Counted from the first letter of the stretch, positions 12,107 to 22,099 are shown. The stretch is DNA of 38,906 nt from Deltaproteobacteria bacterium HGW-Deltaproteobacteria-15 (GCA_002840535.1 PHBH01000015.1:101435-140340); one strand, 5' to 3'. Notes: a model not told the origin generated them from the sequence alone. Program-made: numbers and translations.

Positions 12107-13071
12107 GGAAGCCGGCAGTCCCGAACCGGTCTTCTCACCACTTCTTCATCGTCAATCCCCATGCTGGAAGAGGATCGGTCGAAAGGCAATGGCCTCACAT
12201 CCTTGAGAGGGCCCGACAATGTCTGGGCCCGATTCGTTTCAGGCTGACCGAAGGCCCAGGCGACGCCGTCCTTTTCACCAGGGAGGCTCTCCTTGGCGGC
12301 GCGGACGTCATCGTCTGTGTGGGGGGGGACGGCACTCTCAATGAGGTCGTAACCGGGATGATGGACAAGCACGGCCCCATCCGGCCTGAAGCGCTCCTGG
12401 GGCTGGTTCCGAATGGCACGGGGTGCGACTTCACCCGGACCGTCCGCATTCCTCGTAGTCCCGGCGATGCCCTGGATGTGATTGCCTCTGCCGTTTGCCA
12501 GCCCCTGGATCTGGGCCGTCTTTCCTACAGCGATAACGAGGGCCGGCCTGCAGTCCGGCATTTCCACAATGTGACCAGTTTCGGGCTCGGCGGAGAAGTG
12601 GACGAAAGGGTGAACAGGACGACCAAGGCCCTCGGCGGCTTTTTCTCGTTTCTCTGGGCAACACTGATGACAGCCCTTCAATATCGGGGAAAAGAGGTTT
12701 TTTTCATGACCGATGGATCGGCCGAACAGTCCGCGACAGTGTTGAATTTCGTGATCGGGAACGGCCAGTACCATGGCGGCGGGATGTGGGTTGCGCCCGA
12801 GGCGAGCGTAAGCGACGGCCTCTTTCATGTCACGATTATCGGAGACTACTCACTCCCTGAGATCTTTCTCCACTTCCCCAAGTTGTACAACGGCAAATTG
12901 TTCAGCTTGAAAAAAGTGCGGTCACTCACCGCGAAAAGGATAGAGGCACGATCGGCGGAGCGGGTCCTCCTCGATGTCGACGGCGAGCAGCCCGGCGTGC
13001 TCCCCGCAACGGCGGAGATCGTGCCTGCCGCGCTCCGGCTGATTGTGCCGGCGGTGAACAGCAGGCAGTAA
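12070..13071 (+). CDS. Diacylglycerol kinase family lipid kinase
   Basis: This 333-aa protein belongs to the DagK/YegS/sphingosine-kinase-like catalytic family. It shows FFIVNPHAGRGS (about 25-36), the signature CVGGDGTLNEVV (about 82-93) and NGTGCDFTR. It would phosphorylate diacylglycerol or another lipid alcohol with ATP at the inner membrane face. The only standard start before the conserved region is the ATG at 12070, inside the end of the kinase gene, giving a 37-bp overlap and suggesting translational coupling. The first 22 residues are not conserved-looking, so a non-ATG start slightly downstream is possible. Whether it works with the sensor kinase is unknown. Confidence 0.9.
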   Translation: MRTGQEGNHSSLRKPAVPNRSSHHFFIVNPHAGRGSVERQWPHILERARQCLGPIRFRLTEGPGDAVLFTREALLGGADVIVCVGGDGTLNEVVTGMMDKHGPIRPEALLGLVPNGTGCDFTRTVRIPRSPGDALDVIASAVCQPLDLGRLSYSDNEGRPAVRHFHNVTSFGLGGEVDERVNRTTKALGGFFSFLWATLMTALQYRGKEVFFMTDGSAEQSATVLNFVIGNGQYHGGGMWVAPEASVSDGLFHVTIIGDYSLPEIFLHFPKLYNGKLFSLKKVRSLTAKRIEARSAERVLLDVDGEQPGVLPATAEIVPAALRLIVPAVNSRQ

Positions 13072-13136
13072 GCAGTCCCGCGAGACGTCACACGGGATCT
13101 CCGCTGCGCTCCGATAAGCAGCAAGCAGTTGGCAGG
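13062..13136. repeat. Imperfect heptad runs around AAGCAGT
   Basis: Short 7-bp-period runs (AGGCAGT AAGCAGT near the dagK stop; TAAGCAG CAAGCAG TTGGCAG at 13115-13135) flank an unrelated stretch. They overlap the end of the lipid-kinase gene. Confidence 0.5.
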
Positions 13137-13162
13137 ATGGGTTAAACGCAGCGAAACCCGTC
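13136..13162. repeat. GATGGGTT inverted element, copy 1
   Basis: GATGGGTT (13136-13143) and AAACCCGTC (13154-13162) form an inverted pair around a short spacer. A longer related copy is at 28712-28767. Confidence 0.55.
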
Positions 13163-13181
13163 AAATTCAACCGCGGGAAAA

Positions 13182-13208
13182 ACATCTGTGAAATCTGTGT
13201 AATCTGTG
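13182..13208. repeat. Nonamer array with core ATCTGTG, x3
   Basis: Three 9-bp units, ACATCTGTG, AAATCTGTG and TAATCTGTG, run in tandem upstream of the DUF2889 gene. Confidence 0.75.
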
Positions 13209-13262
13209 GATAGCACGTAATGCCCCTGGATAGGTAATCGGTCTCCAAGACTCGAGGTAAAC

Positions 13263-13859
13263 ATGGAAGCAGAGAAACCAAGACTGAAGGACCTCATTCA
13301 CGACAAACCCGTTCATGAAAGAGCGGTAGAGATCCGTTCTTATCCTTTGAAAGACGGCCGTCTCATCGTGGAAGGCCGGCTGAAGGACGATCAACTCACT
13401 CAGGGCTACCGGTGGGACGGAGAGCACCGGCCTGCCGGGACGGTGCATCTGATCTATGTTCGCATCATGGTAGGCGAGTGGCCCCTCAAGATCCTTGATG
13501 CCGAGGCGGAGATGGAGCAGGTTCCCCATGAGCTCTGTCCTACGACCCGGGAATCGGTTCGAAAGATCATAGGGGTGACGATCGCAGCCGGGTTCAGCAA
13601 CGAGGTTCGAAGGCGGTTGGGCGGCGTCCGCGGGTGCGCCCACATGGCATTTCTCGTCATGGCCATGGGGCCGGCCGCCATACACGGTTACTGGACAATG
13701 AAGTCAAAGACCCGGAGGCCTCTTCCGAAGAGCCTGGAGGAATTCAGCGGGCTTTCCACACTGATGAATTCATGCACTCTGTGGAGGAAGGAGGGCCCGA
13801 TGATAGAGTATATTAAGAAAGCCCTGGAAGAGGAGAAGTTGAGAAAAAACAAAAGATGA
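13263..13859 (+). CDS. DUF2889 family protein
   Basis: This 198-aa protein matches DUF2889. It has a charged N-terminus, then beta-rich RIMVGEWPLKILDAEAEMEQVPHELC, then GFSNEVRRRLGGVRGCAHMAFLVMAMGPAA, where the GC.H segment is the family hallmark. No biochemical role is established for the family. GAGGT precedes the ATG. It stands alone between the repeats after dagK and the convergent glnD gene. A heptad array begins on its last stop-codon base. Confidence 0.8.
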   Translation: MEAEKPRLKDLIHDKPVHERAVEIRSYPLKDGRLIVEGRLKDDQLTQGYRWDGEHRPAGTVHLIYVRIMVGEWPLKILDAEAEMEQVPHELCPTTRESVRKIIGVTIAAGFSNEVRRRLGGVRGCAHMAFLVMAMGPAAIHGYWTMKSKTRRPLPKSLEEFSGLSTLMNSCTLWRKEGPMIEYIKKALEEEKLRKNKR

Positions 13860-13893
13860 ACGTCCAACATCCAACATCGAACGTCCGACATCG
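13859..13893. repeat. Heptad array AACATCC x5
   Basis: Five 7-bp units: AACGTCC, AACATCC, AACATCG, AACGTCC, GACATCG. They lie in the gap between the convergent DUF2889 and glnD genes. Confidence 0.8.
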
Positions 13894-13915
13894 AATGAAA
13901 TCAATACCGGCATGA

Positions 13916-16429
13916 TCACCCTATGACCGACAGTATCCCCTGTTTGATCCTTTCCATTTCAGCGCTCCCGCTCACCTTTTGCCCTCCCGCATCCCTGACG
14001 TAAAAAACGCCGGCCGTCTTTTCCTTGTCGCGGTTAATCCTGGCGAACCGAATGTCCAAACCCTGGGAAAAGATCTCTTTTGCCAGATCATAGAGAAGCC
14101 CTGCCCTTGCTGCACCGATAATCTCAATGATGGTAAAAAAGTCCGATGCCTCGTTGTCGATTCTCATACGATCCGGAAAAGGGGAGTAGACCCGGTCCGG
14201 GAAAAGATCGGCCCTCTCTTTCCTCTCGATCAGTTCATCCAGCGGAAGCCTGTCCTCTATCGCTTCCATTGCGTCGCTATAGACCTTGGACCACATCTCT
14301 CTTTCTCTGAACGGGTCCAGAGGATTGGTGACCTCATAGATGTCCAAGGCAAGTCCATTTTTGAGGGTGAAGATATTCCCCGACAGAACATCCATGTTGT
14401 TGAGTGTGAAGACTCCCACCATCTTGCTGAAGAGGCCTGGCCTGTCATAGGTGCAAAGAAGCACTCTTGTCACCGGTGCGTTGTTCAACTTCTGCAGGGT
14501 CCAGGAAAACCTGCGCTTTTGCAGAGTGAGGGCCAGAAGGAAATGCTCGGCCATGTCATCAAGCCTTGTGCTCAGAAAATACCACGTGGAGACCTGTTCC
14601 ATCAGCTGGAGGATCTCCTTTGGCGCGAATCGGCGACTCAGAAGCCGCAGCAGGTTGCCCTTGTTCTGTTCAACTCTCTTCGTCGCATCCGGAGATGCCA
14701 GGATTCCCCTTTCCAGGATATGCCGCACCTTCAGGTAAAGCTCGTTCAGGAGCATGATCTTCCAATCGCTGCCCGCGACAGGTCCTGTTGCAAGACTGTC
14801 GGCCACAGTAAGGAGCTGGAGCAGATTTAGAGTCTCTACGTTCGAGATGACCTGGGCGGCCTGCACCGAGGTTTTCTCATCGTTCAGATCCCGCCTCTGG
14901 GATATGTTCACCAGCAGGAGATGGTGCTGCACCAGGAATGAAAGATCCTTCGCCACCCTCCCCTTCATACCCAGTCTTCTTAGAATCCTCGGGATCAGAT
15001 CCGCGCCTTTCCTGGAGTGATCTCCCTTGGAACCCTTGCCGATGTCGTGAAGCAGCCCCGCCAGGTACAGCCATTCCGGGTGTTGCAGTTCACGAAAAAT
15101 CTCGCTGAGACCCGGCCACCGTCCATCATAGGCGCCTCTGGCGATCTGGTGGACGATTTCCACGGTCTTGAGGGAGTGGAGGTCGACCGTCTCGATATGA
15201 TAATGGCTGAACTGCGCCAGGTTCCGGATTTTCTTGAACTCGGGAATGAAAAGACCGACAAGTCCGATTTCCAGGGCCAGCCGCAGCAGCTTCGGATTCA
15301 TGGGAGACATGAGAATACTCACGAAGAGGCCGTGGGCCTCCGGGTGACTCAGAATCTCCTTGCCCCTCCCGGAGATCAGATGTCCCGCTTCCCATATGAG
15401 ACCCGACCCCAGGAAAAGTCCCTGGCGGTTTGCCTGTTCAAAAGCCCGCAACAGGAGGAGGGGGTCGCGTGCCTTCAAAAGGTTCCCTTCCCTGAGCACG
15501 ATGTTGCCCTTCAGCACCTGGAAATCCGCAGGGAGCCGATTCGGCAAAGGCTCGAGCGGCCTGGGATCGATGAGATCGAGCGCCCGGGTTTGAAATTCCT
15601 CGCTTCCGTACCGAATCCGGTTCAGATGAAGATAGAGATTCCGCATGAAGCGTTCGGGTCCTGTGTAGGAGGGAGTATCTTCATAACCCAGGCTCCGGGA
15701 AATTTGAATCTGGAAGGGGATCAGGAGCCGGTCCTCTCTCCGGCCGCCTGCCAGATAGTGCAGCCGGTTTCGCACCTTCAGGAGGAAGCTCTCGGAACGG
15801 TGCAGTCTCTCCAGTGGAAAATGGGAGAAAGCGGGAAACCGCTTGATCTGCCGGAGATCGGTTATCTTGAAGTAGACCCTTGCCATCCATGCCATAAAAT
15901 GAATGTTCCTGAGACCACCGAGTCCTTCTTTGATATCCGGCTCTGCAAAATATCCCTGATTGCCGTATTTTTCCGCTCTCTTTCCCTGGTATATGAGAAA
16001 TCGGCTGAGAAGGGAGCCTTTTTCCCGATCCACCTTGGACCAGAAAGCCTCCTCGAAAAGACGGAAAAATGGTCTGGAACCCATGAGCAGACGCATGTCC
16101 ATCAGGGAAGTGAGGGAGCGAAAATCACTCATGCCCGCCCGGATGCACTCCTGGAGGGTCTTCACTCCGTGTCCGACCTCGAGTTTGGCATCCCAGAGAG
16201 AATAGAGGACGCGGCTGATGATTTCGTTCATCTCAGGGGAGAGTTGGGACTGATGAATCACCAGGAGATCCACGTCCGAGCCAAGACAGAGCTCGCGCCT
16301 GCCATAGCTCCCGAGGGCGATGATGGCTATGCCCTCGTTGAGGATCTCTGCGGATCTTTCACGGTACCCGGATTGCAGGAAGAGTGCATGGAGGAACCGA
16401 TCCATGAGTGTGGTATAGCTTTGAGTCAT
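13916..16429 (-). CDS. glnD: Protein-PII uridylyltransferase/uridylyl-removing enzyme
   Basis: GlnD adds UMP to PII (GlnB) under nitrogen limitation and removes it under excess glutamine. The 837-aa frame has the nucleotidyltransferase motif GSYGRRELCLGSDVDLL (40-56), the HD uridylyl-removing domain LLHDIGKGSKGDHSRKGADL (about 460-480) and two C-terminal ACT domains (about 655-725 and 766-835). glnB lies directly upstream on the same strand. The stated ATG is probably not the true start. The same frame continues upstream without a stop for about 32 more codons, back to the glnB stop, and reads like the usual GlnD N-terminal helix (FLHARNELIHQDL). That stretch holds no ATG, GTG or TTG. A non-standard start or a frameshift coupled to glnB is possible. 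Domain identity is firm; the N-terminus is open. Confidence 0.95.
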   Translation of the reverse strand: MTQSYTTLMDRFLHALFLQSGYRERSAEILNEGIAIIALGSYGRRELCLGSDVDLLVIHQSQLSPEMNEIISRVLYSLWDAKLEVGHGVKTLQECIRAGMSDFRSLTSLMDMRLLMGSRPFFRLFEEAFWSKVDREKGSLLSRFLIYQGKRAEKYGNQGYFAEPDIKEGLGGLRNIHFMAWMARVYFKITDLRQIKRFPAFSHFPLERLHRSESFLLKVRNRLHYLAGGRREDRLLIPFQIQISRSLGYEDTPSYTGPERFMRNLYLHLNRIRYGSEEFQTRALDLIDPRPLEPLPNRLPADFQVLKGNIVLREGNLLKARDPLLLLRAFEQANRQGLFLGSGLIWEAGHLISGRGKEILSHPEAHGLFVSILMSPMNPKLLRLALEIGLVGLFIPEFKKIRNLAQFSHYHIETVDLHSLKTVEIVHQIARGAYDGRWPGLSEIFRELQHPEWLYLAGLLHDIGKGSKGDHSRKGADLIPRILRRLGMKGRVAKDLSFLVQHHLLLVNISQRRDLNDEKTSVQAAQVISNVETLNLLQLLTVADSLATGPVAGSDWKIMLLNELYLKVRHILERGILASPDATKRVEQNKGNLLRLLSRRFAPKEILQLMEQVSTWYFLSTRLDDMAEHFLLALTLQKRRFSWTLQKLNNAPVTRVLLCTYDRPGLFSKMVGVFTLNNMDVLSGNIFTLKNGLALDIYEVTNPLDPFREREMWSKVYSDAMEAIEDRLPLDELIERKERADLFPDRVYSPFPDRMRIDNEASDFFTIIEIIGAARAGLLYDLAKEIFSQGLDIRFARINRDKEKTAGVFYVRDAGGQKVSGSAEMERIKQGILSVIG

Positions 16430-16523
16430 CAGGAAACCTGAATTTTTCTTCAGGTCCTGATGGATCAGTTCGTTCCGAGCATGAAGAAATTGCGTTACGG
16501 CCTGCTGGGATGATTCGGCTTTC

Positions 16524-16991
<468 letters not shown>

Positions 16992-17157
16992 TCAGTTTCA
17001 GCATCCTGGTATCGCATCCCTGAAATACGCCGACCTCTCCCGGGGAATACTTTTACAACCCCATTCCCTTCATCTACTATAAAAAGAATCCTCTTCCATA
17101 TGCTCCGGAGAGGAGTCGAAAGACCACTACAGGGACACGGGATAAGGGGGCTGCGTT

Positions 17158-18927
17158 ATGGAATGTCTCAGGATATGGGCGCCTGCCGCAAGGGAAGTCC
17201 GCGTTGAGATAGGCGGGAATCTTCGACACATGGAAAGAGTCGAGGGCGGGTGGTGGCAACTGAATGATTTGCCGCTCGAACATGGAACCGATTATGCCGT
17301 CATCCTGGATGAAAAAAAACCTGTACCCGACCCGCGCGCGCTCTGGCAGCCCGCGGGAGTGGAAGGTCCTTCCAGGGTGTTCGACCATTCCCTCTTTGAA
17401 TGGACAGACACCGGATGGCAGACGCGCCCCCTTTCCTCCGCCTTGATATACGAGCTTCATACCGGCACTTTCACGCCCGAGGGGACGTTTCGCTCCATTG
17501 AAAACCACCTGGACCATCTGCTGGACCTTGGGGTATCCCATATCGAGTTGATGCCGGTGAACGGGTTTCCCGGTGCGAGAGGATGGGGATATGACGGGGT
17601 CAACCTGTATGCTCCTTATGAGCCCTACGGAGGACCTGAAGGGTTGAAACAGTTCGTCAACACCTGCCACGGACGCGGGATGGGGGTGATCCTGGATGTG
17701 GTTTACAATCACCTGGGTCCGGCCGGCAACTACCTCGACTGGTTCGGACCTTTCTACAGCAATCGATATCATACGCCCTGGGGTCGCGCTCTGAACTTCG
17801 ACGGCGAGGGGTCGCACGAGGTTCGAAGATTTTTCTGCGACAATGCCTTGATGTGGCTCCGGGATTACCACTTCGACGGTCTCCGGATCGACGCGGTTCA
17901 CGCCATCTATGATCGCTCGGCCGTCCATTTTCTGGAACAGCTCGCAGAGGAGGTGCACGATCTGGAGAGCCGGGTCGGCCGTCATCTCTTTCTGATTGCA
18001 GAGAGCGATCTCAACGATCCGCGCATCGTGCAGAAGCGAGAAGTCGGCGGGTACGGGATGCACGCCCAGTGGTGCGATGATTTTCGACACTCCCTGCATG
18101 GTGTCCTCACAGGGGAGAAAAACGGTTACCACGGGGATTTCGGAACCTTGGCCGATCTGGCCCAGGCGCTGAAGAAGGCCTTTGTATATGACGGCCGCTT
18201 CTCGCGTTACAGAGATCGTCACCATGGCCGCCCCATACGGATGCTCTCCGGCCACAACTTCCTGGCCTACCTGCAGAACCATGATCAGATCGGCAACCGG
18301 GCGCGGGGTGAGCGCTCCAGCCGGCTGATGGGGATCGGGAGATTGAAGATTGCGGCCGCTCTGATCCTGACATCCCCTTTCATCCCCATGCTGTTCCAGG
18401 GCGAGGAGTGGGGCGCATCCACCCCTTTTCAATATTTTACCGATCATCAGGATCCGGAACTGGGCAGGGCCATCAAAAACGGGCGGCAGGAGGAGTTCTC
18501 CGCTTTCGGATGGAACCCGGATGAGATCCCGGATCCGCAGGCGGTGGAGACTTTCGAACGGTCGAAGTTGAGGTGGATTGAAAAAGATTCGGAGCCGCAC
18601 CGTTCCATTCTGGAGTGGCACAAGAAACTCATCCGGTTCCGCCGGACTATTCCGGAATTGGCGGATGGCCGACTGGACCGGGTCCGGACCGGTTTTGACG
18701 AGGAGAGGAAATGGCTTTGGGTACAAAGAGGGGTTGTCACGGTGGCATGCAACCTTGCCGCACACCCTCAGCAGATTGACATTCCATCTCCAGCTCCTCG
18801 CCTTCTCCTCGCCTCGGAGCCCGGCGTTGAAGCAGTGGAGGGAAAAATCCGTTTGCCCGCGGATTCCGTCGCAATCGTCAAAGAAGAAACCGGGATGGAA
18901 CTTGCATTTCCTTCTTCAGTTCGGTAG
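17158..18927 (+). CDS. treZ: Malto-oligosyltrehalose trehalohydrolase
   Basis: TreZ releases trehalose from maltooligosyl-trehalose ends made by TreY from glycogen-like glucans. The 589-aa protein starts with a short carbohydrate-binding-like module (RIWAPAAREVRVEI) and a GH13 barrel. It shows YNHLGPAGNYL, nucleophile Asp245 in GLRIDAVHAIYD, acid/base Glu282 in LIAESDLND and Asp376 in NHDQIGNRA. The length and the EEWGASTPFQYFTDH segment favour TreZ over a branching enzyme. AAGGGGG lies about 7 nt before the ATG. No treY or glgX is in the window. It is divergent from glnB and 9 bp upstream of the HAD gene, so the two are probably co-transcribed. Confidence 0.9.
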   Translation: MECLRIWAPAAREVRVEIGGNLRHMERVEGGWWQLNDLPLEHGTDYAVILDEKKPVPDPRALWQPAGVEGPSRVFDHSLFEWTDTGWQTRPLSSALIYELHTGTFTPEGTFRSIENHLDHLLDLGVSHIELMPVNGFPGARGWGYDGVNLYAPYEPYGGPEGLKQFVNTCHGRGMGVILDVVYNHLGPAGNYLDWFGPFYSNRYHTPWGRALNFDGEGSHEVRRFFCDNALMWLRDYHFDGLRIDAVHAIYDRSAVHFLEQLAEEVHDLESRVGRHLFLIAESDLNDPRIVQKREVGGYGMHAQWCDDFRHSLHGVLTGEKNGYHGDFGTLADLAQALKKAFVYDGRFSRYRDRHHGRPIRMLSGHNFLAYLQNHDQIGNRARGERSSRLMGIGRLKIAAALILTSPFIPMLFQGEEWGASTPFQYFTDHQDPELGRAIKNGRQEEFSAFGWNPDEIPDPQAVETFERSKLRWIEKDSEPHRSILEWHKKLIRFRRTIPELADGRLDRVRTGFDEERKWLWVQRGVVTVACNLAAHPQQIDIPSPAPRLLLASEPGVEAVEGKIRLPADSVAIVKEETGMELAFPSSVR

Positions 18928-18936
18928 AAATTCCCC

Positions 18937-19692
18937 ATGGCGCGGATAAAAGCGATTGCCTTTGACCTCTTTAACACGCTCATCACGGTGGACTCCGGGG
19001 CGCTCAAACTCGCGGACAACCGGCTGCTTCGGAGTTTGCGCGAGGACGGGTTCCGGTTGGAGGAGAGCGAATTCAAGGAAGCATACCGGGAAGAGGCAGG
19101 GCGATTCATCGAAGAAGCCCGCCTCAGCGAGGTGGAGACACATAATCGATTCTGGATACATGCAGCTCTCGCGAGGCAGGGGTATAAACTCGACCCGTTC
19201 GATAACAGGATCGCTTCAGCCGTCGAGGCGTATTTCTCCGGTTTCTATGAGACCACCCGTCTCATCCCCGGCACTCTGGAGTTGTTGTCGGATCTGAGGC
19301 TGACTTATCCCCTGGGCCTGCTCTCCAACTTCACACACGGGCCCGCGGCCAGAAAAATCATAGCAGAGACCGGTATCGCTCCTTTTTTCGACGTGATCCT
19401 CATTTCCGGGGAACTGGGTCACCGAAAGCCTTCTCCGCTCGTATTCCGGGAGCTCGTCCAAAAACTCGGTGTGGAAGGCGCACATACCGTGTATGTCGGT
19501 GACGACCCGCAACCGGATATCCATGGGGCATGGAGGGCCGGCCTTCAGCCTGTCTGGACCACCTATGTGATGGACAACGGACTCGCCTTTGCCCCGGGCA
19601 TCCTTGCAAGGGAGGCAGGGGTTCCGGACGGAGAAGTGCCCAGGATCTCCAATTGGAAGGAACTCTATAAGCTCCTGAAACTCAAGACTTGA
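18937..19692 (+). CDS. HAD-superfamily hydrolase
   Basis: This 251-aa protein is a haloacid-dehalogenase-like phosphatase. Motif I is AFDLFNTLI with the nucleophile Asp near residue 9. A helical cap follows. Motif II is LLSNFTHG, motif III Lys is in GHRKPSP, and motif IV is YVGDDPQPDIHGAWRAGL. The second acidic residue of motif I is Phe, as in many dehalogenase-type members, so the substrate class is open. It follows treZ by 9 bp and precedes sucC by 34 bp. No clear ribosome site is seen. Confidence 0.85.
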   Translation: MARIKAIAFDLFNTLITVDSGALKLADNRLLRSLREDGFRLEESEFKEAYREEAGRFIEEARLSEVETHNRFWIHAALARQGYKLDPFDNRIASAVEAYFSGFYETTRLIPGTLELLSDLRLTYPLGLLSNFTHGPAARKIIAETGIAPFFDVILISGELGHRKPSPLVFRELVQKLGVEGAHTVYVGDDPQPDIHGAWRAGLQPVWTTYVMDNGLAFAPGILAREAGVPDGEVPRISNWKELYKLLKLKT

Positions 19693-19726
19693 CAATTGCT
19701 GATCTCCCCGAGAAAGGTCCTCTCGA

Positions 19727-20899
19727 ATGAAACTTCATGAATATCAGGCTAAAGAGATCTTTAGAAAGTATGGTATCCCCGTGCCGGAAGGCTGCGTGGC
19801 AAGCTCTCCCGACGAAGCCGCAGCGGCGGCGGATGAGCTCCAGGGGCCTCCCTGGGTGGTGAAGGCCCAGGTGCATGCGGGAGGGCGTGGAAAGGGCGGC
19901 GGCATCAAGGTGGTCCGGAGCGTGGAGGAAGTGAGGAACGCTGCGGCAGCCATCCTGGAAAGACCTCTGGTTACAAAACAGACCGGGCCCGAGGGCAAGA
20001 AGGTCTTTCAGGTGTTCGTCGAGGAAGGCGTGGAGATCGAAAGGGAGCTCTACCTGGCCGTCACCATAGACCGCGCCATGGGCAAACCCGTGGTCATCTT
20101 CAGCCAGTCCGGAGGGATGGACATAGAGGAGGTGGCCGCCGGATCCCCTGAGCTCGTATGGAAACAGTTCGTGGATATCCGGTCGGGGTGGATGCCTTAT
20201 CAGGCAAGGACACTCGTATACGGCATGGATCCGCTCCCCGGTCCCAAAGCTCTGAAAGAGTTGATGAACCTTATGGAGAGGGTGTATGCGATGTTCATCG
20301 GTATCGACTGCTCCCTGGCCGAGATCAATCCTCTCGTGATCACGAAAAGCGGAGATGTGCTCGCGGTGGATGCAAAGATCAACATCGACGACAACAGCCT
20401 CGTCCGCAGGAAAGAGATGCAGGCGCTGGATGACCCGCGAGAGAAGGACCCCCTGGACGCGAAGGCGCAGAAATACAACCTCAACTACATCCGCCTTAAC
20501 GGCAATATCGGCGCCATGGTCAACGGCGCAGGGCTCGCCATGGCCACCATGGATCTCATCAAGATGGCAGGAGCAGAGCCCGCGAACTTCCTGGATGTGG
20601 GGGGAGGCGCCAGCGAGGAGATGATCACGCGGGGTTTTGAGATCATTCTGGAAGACGAGAAAGTGGAGGCGATTCTCATCAATATTTTCGGTGGAATACT
20701 GCGCTGCGACGTTCTCGCGAGGGGAGTGGTTTCAGCGGCCAGGAAATCGGCCATCCGCGTCCCGCTGATCGTTCGCCTGGAAGGGACCAATGTGGAGGAA
20801 GGCAGAAGGATTCTCCAGGAATCCGGTCTCAAATTCCTGGTTGCCGGCGACATGGGGGAAGCCGCGGCACTTGTAACAAAGCAGGTAAAGAAAAAATAG
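19727..20899 (+). CDS. sucC: Succinyl-CoA synthetase, beta subunit (ADP-forming type)
   Basis: SucC carries the ATP-grasp domain and, with SucD, interconverts succinyl-CoA and succinate with substrate-level phosphorylation in the TCA cycle. The 390-aa length is standard. It starts MKLHEYQAKEIFRKYGIPVP. It has VKAQVHAGGRGKGGGIK, EINPLVITKSGDVLAVDAKINIDDN, and the C-terminal NFLDVGGGASEE and LINIFGGILRCDVLARGV. sucD follows after 228 bp, an unusually long gap filled by repeats. Confidence 0.96.
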   Translation: MKLHEYQAKEIFRKYGIPVPEGCVASSPDEAAAAADELQGPPWVVKAQVHAGGRGKGGGIKVVRSVEEVRNAAAAILERPLVTKQTGPEGKKVFQVFVEEGVEIERELYLAVTIDRAMGKPVVIFSQSGGMDIEEVAAGSPELVWKQFVDIRSGWMPYQARTLVYGMDPLPGPKALKELMNLMERVYAMFIGIDCSLAEINPLVITKSGDVLAVDAKINIDDNSLVRRKEMQALDDPREKDPLDAKAQKYNLNYIRLNGNIGAMVNGAGLAMATMDLIKMAGAEPANFLDVGGGASEEMITRGFEIILEDEKVEAILINIFGGILRCDVLARGVVSAARKSAIRVPLIVRLEGTNVEEGRRILQESGLKFLVAGDMGEAAALVTKQVKKK

Positions 20900-20901
20900 G
20901 A

Positions 20902-20957
20902 GTTCAGGGTTCAAAGTTCAAAGTTCAGGGTTCAAAGTTCCGAGTTGAAAGTTCGGA
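20902..20957. repeat. Heptad array GTTCAAA x8 (left arm)
   Basis: Eight 7-bp units near GTTCAAA run from just after the sucC stop. Its first 28 bases match the reverse complement of the array at 21084-21111 at about 25 positions, making a long inverted pair. Confidence 0.85.
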
Positions 20958-20988
20958 GGGTCAGGTTTGCAGTGGAGGCCAACCTGTT

Positions 20989-21056
20989 TGTCATTCGAAC
21001 GCAGTGAGAAATCTTTTTGAACGAAAATGCAGGATCCTCTGCTAGTCGAGATGACA
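20989..21056. repeat. TGTCATTCGA small element, copy 1
   Basis: This 68-bp element has near-inverted ends, TGTCATTCGA and TCGAGATGACA, with internal ACGCAGTGAGAAATC. It sits inside the heptad inverted pair between sucC and sucD. Related copies are at 23278-23349 and 27609-27651. Confidence 0.75.
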
Positions 21057-21083
21057 AGCTTTTCAGTATCAGTGAGCTCTAAC

Positions 21084-21111
21084 TCTGAACTTTGAACCTT
21101 GAACGTTGAAC
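21084..21111. repeat. Heptad array TTGAACC x4 (right arm)
   Basis: Four 7-bp units (CTGAACT, TTGAACC, TTGAACG, TTGAACT), the inverted partner of the array at 20902, ending about 15 bp before sucD. Confidence 0.85.
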
Positions 21112-21127
21112 TGATAAGGGGAATCGC

Positions 21128-22000
21128 ATGAGCATTCTTGTGGACGAAAAGACAAGGGTGGTCGTTCAAGGGATCACCGGCAGGGAAGGCGGTTTTCATA
21201 CCGCTCAGATGTTGAGCTATGGCACCGTGGTGGCCGCGGGGAGTTCCCCTGGTAAAGGCGGGCAGAAGGTCGAGTCCGTGCCCGTGTTCAACACCATTCA
21301 CGAGGCGGTGAAAAAGGAAGGGGTCAATGCTTCCTGCATCTTCGTGCCCCCTCTTTTCGCCGCGGATGCTATTATGGAAAGCGTCTCAGAGGGTCTCGAG
21401 GTCGTAGTCTGCATCACCGAGGGAATTCCCGCCCTGGATATGGTGAAGGTTGCCGCTTTTCTTGAGGACAAGAAAACCGTCCTGATCGGCCCCAACTGCC
21501 CTGGAATAATCTCCCCCGGGAAAACAAAGCTGGGCATCATGCCCGGATACATTCACAAGCCAGGGAGCGTTGGAGTCATATCGAGAAGCGGGACTCTGAC
21601 GTATGAGGTCGTAAACCAGCTCACTGCTGCGGGTCTCGGCCAGTCGACCTGTATCGGCATCGGCGGCGATGCGATTGTGGGAACCACGTTCGTGGACCAC
21701 CTCAGAAGGTTTCAGGATGATCCGGATACACAGGGAGTTGTCCTTATTGGAGAAATAGGGGGTTCCGCAGAGGAAGAGGCTGCCGAATACGTACGCAATT
21801 CCTTCAGCAAACCGGTTCTTGCGTTTGTAGCGGGACTGACTGCGCCTCCGGACAAGAGAATGGGCCATGCGGGGGCCATCATTGCCGGCGGAAAAGGAAA
21901 AGCCGATGACAAGATCAGGGCGATGGAGTCGGCCGGCATCACCGTGGTCCGGAATATTGCGACATTGGGGGAAGCGGCGAGAGAAGTTATATCGAATTGA
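21128..22000 (+). CDS. sucD: Succinyl-CoA synthetase, alpha subunit
   Basis: SucD binds CoA and carries the phosphohistidine intermediate. The 290-aa protein is full length. It has [12 protein letters not shown] (CoA-binding start), [50 protein letters not shown] and the active-site His247 in [15 protein letters not shown] precedes the ATG. It completes the enzyme with sucC upstream. Confidence 0.96.
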   Translation: MSILVDEKTRVVVQGITGREGGFHTAQMLSYGTVVAAGSSPGKGGQKVESVPVFNTIHEAVKKEGVNASCIFVPPLFAADAIMESVSEGLEVVVCITEGIPALDMVKVAAFLEDKKTVLIGPNCPGIISPGKTKLGIMPGYIHKPGSVGVISRSGTLTYEVVNQLTAAGLGQSTCIGIGGDAIVGTTFVDHLRRFQDDPDTQGVVLIGEIGGSAEEEAAEYVRNSFSKPVLAFVAGLTAPPDKRMGHAGAIIAGGKGKADDKIRAMESAGITVVRNIATLGEAAREVISN

Positions 22001-22022
22001 TCAAGGGCGAACTGAACCCTTG
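22001..22022 (+). terminator. Short hairpin after sucD
   Basis: CAAGGG and CCCTTG pair across an eight-base loop right after the sucD stop. Only a weak T-rich tail follows, so termination is uncertain. Confidence 0.3.
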
Positions 22023-22099
22023 TTGACTTGAGTCTCCGCCGATGCTACCATCACTCAATGAGCACCTTTTCCAAGCCTCGTTGATTCTTCGAGAACTTT

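Noticed and set aside
15017..16441. 474-aa plus-strand open frame
   Set aside because: Exactly antisense to glnD, which has strong motifs; an artefact of GC-rich codon use.
17077..18765. 562-aa minus-strand open frame
   Set aside because: Antisense to treZ, with no family features.
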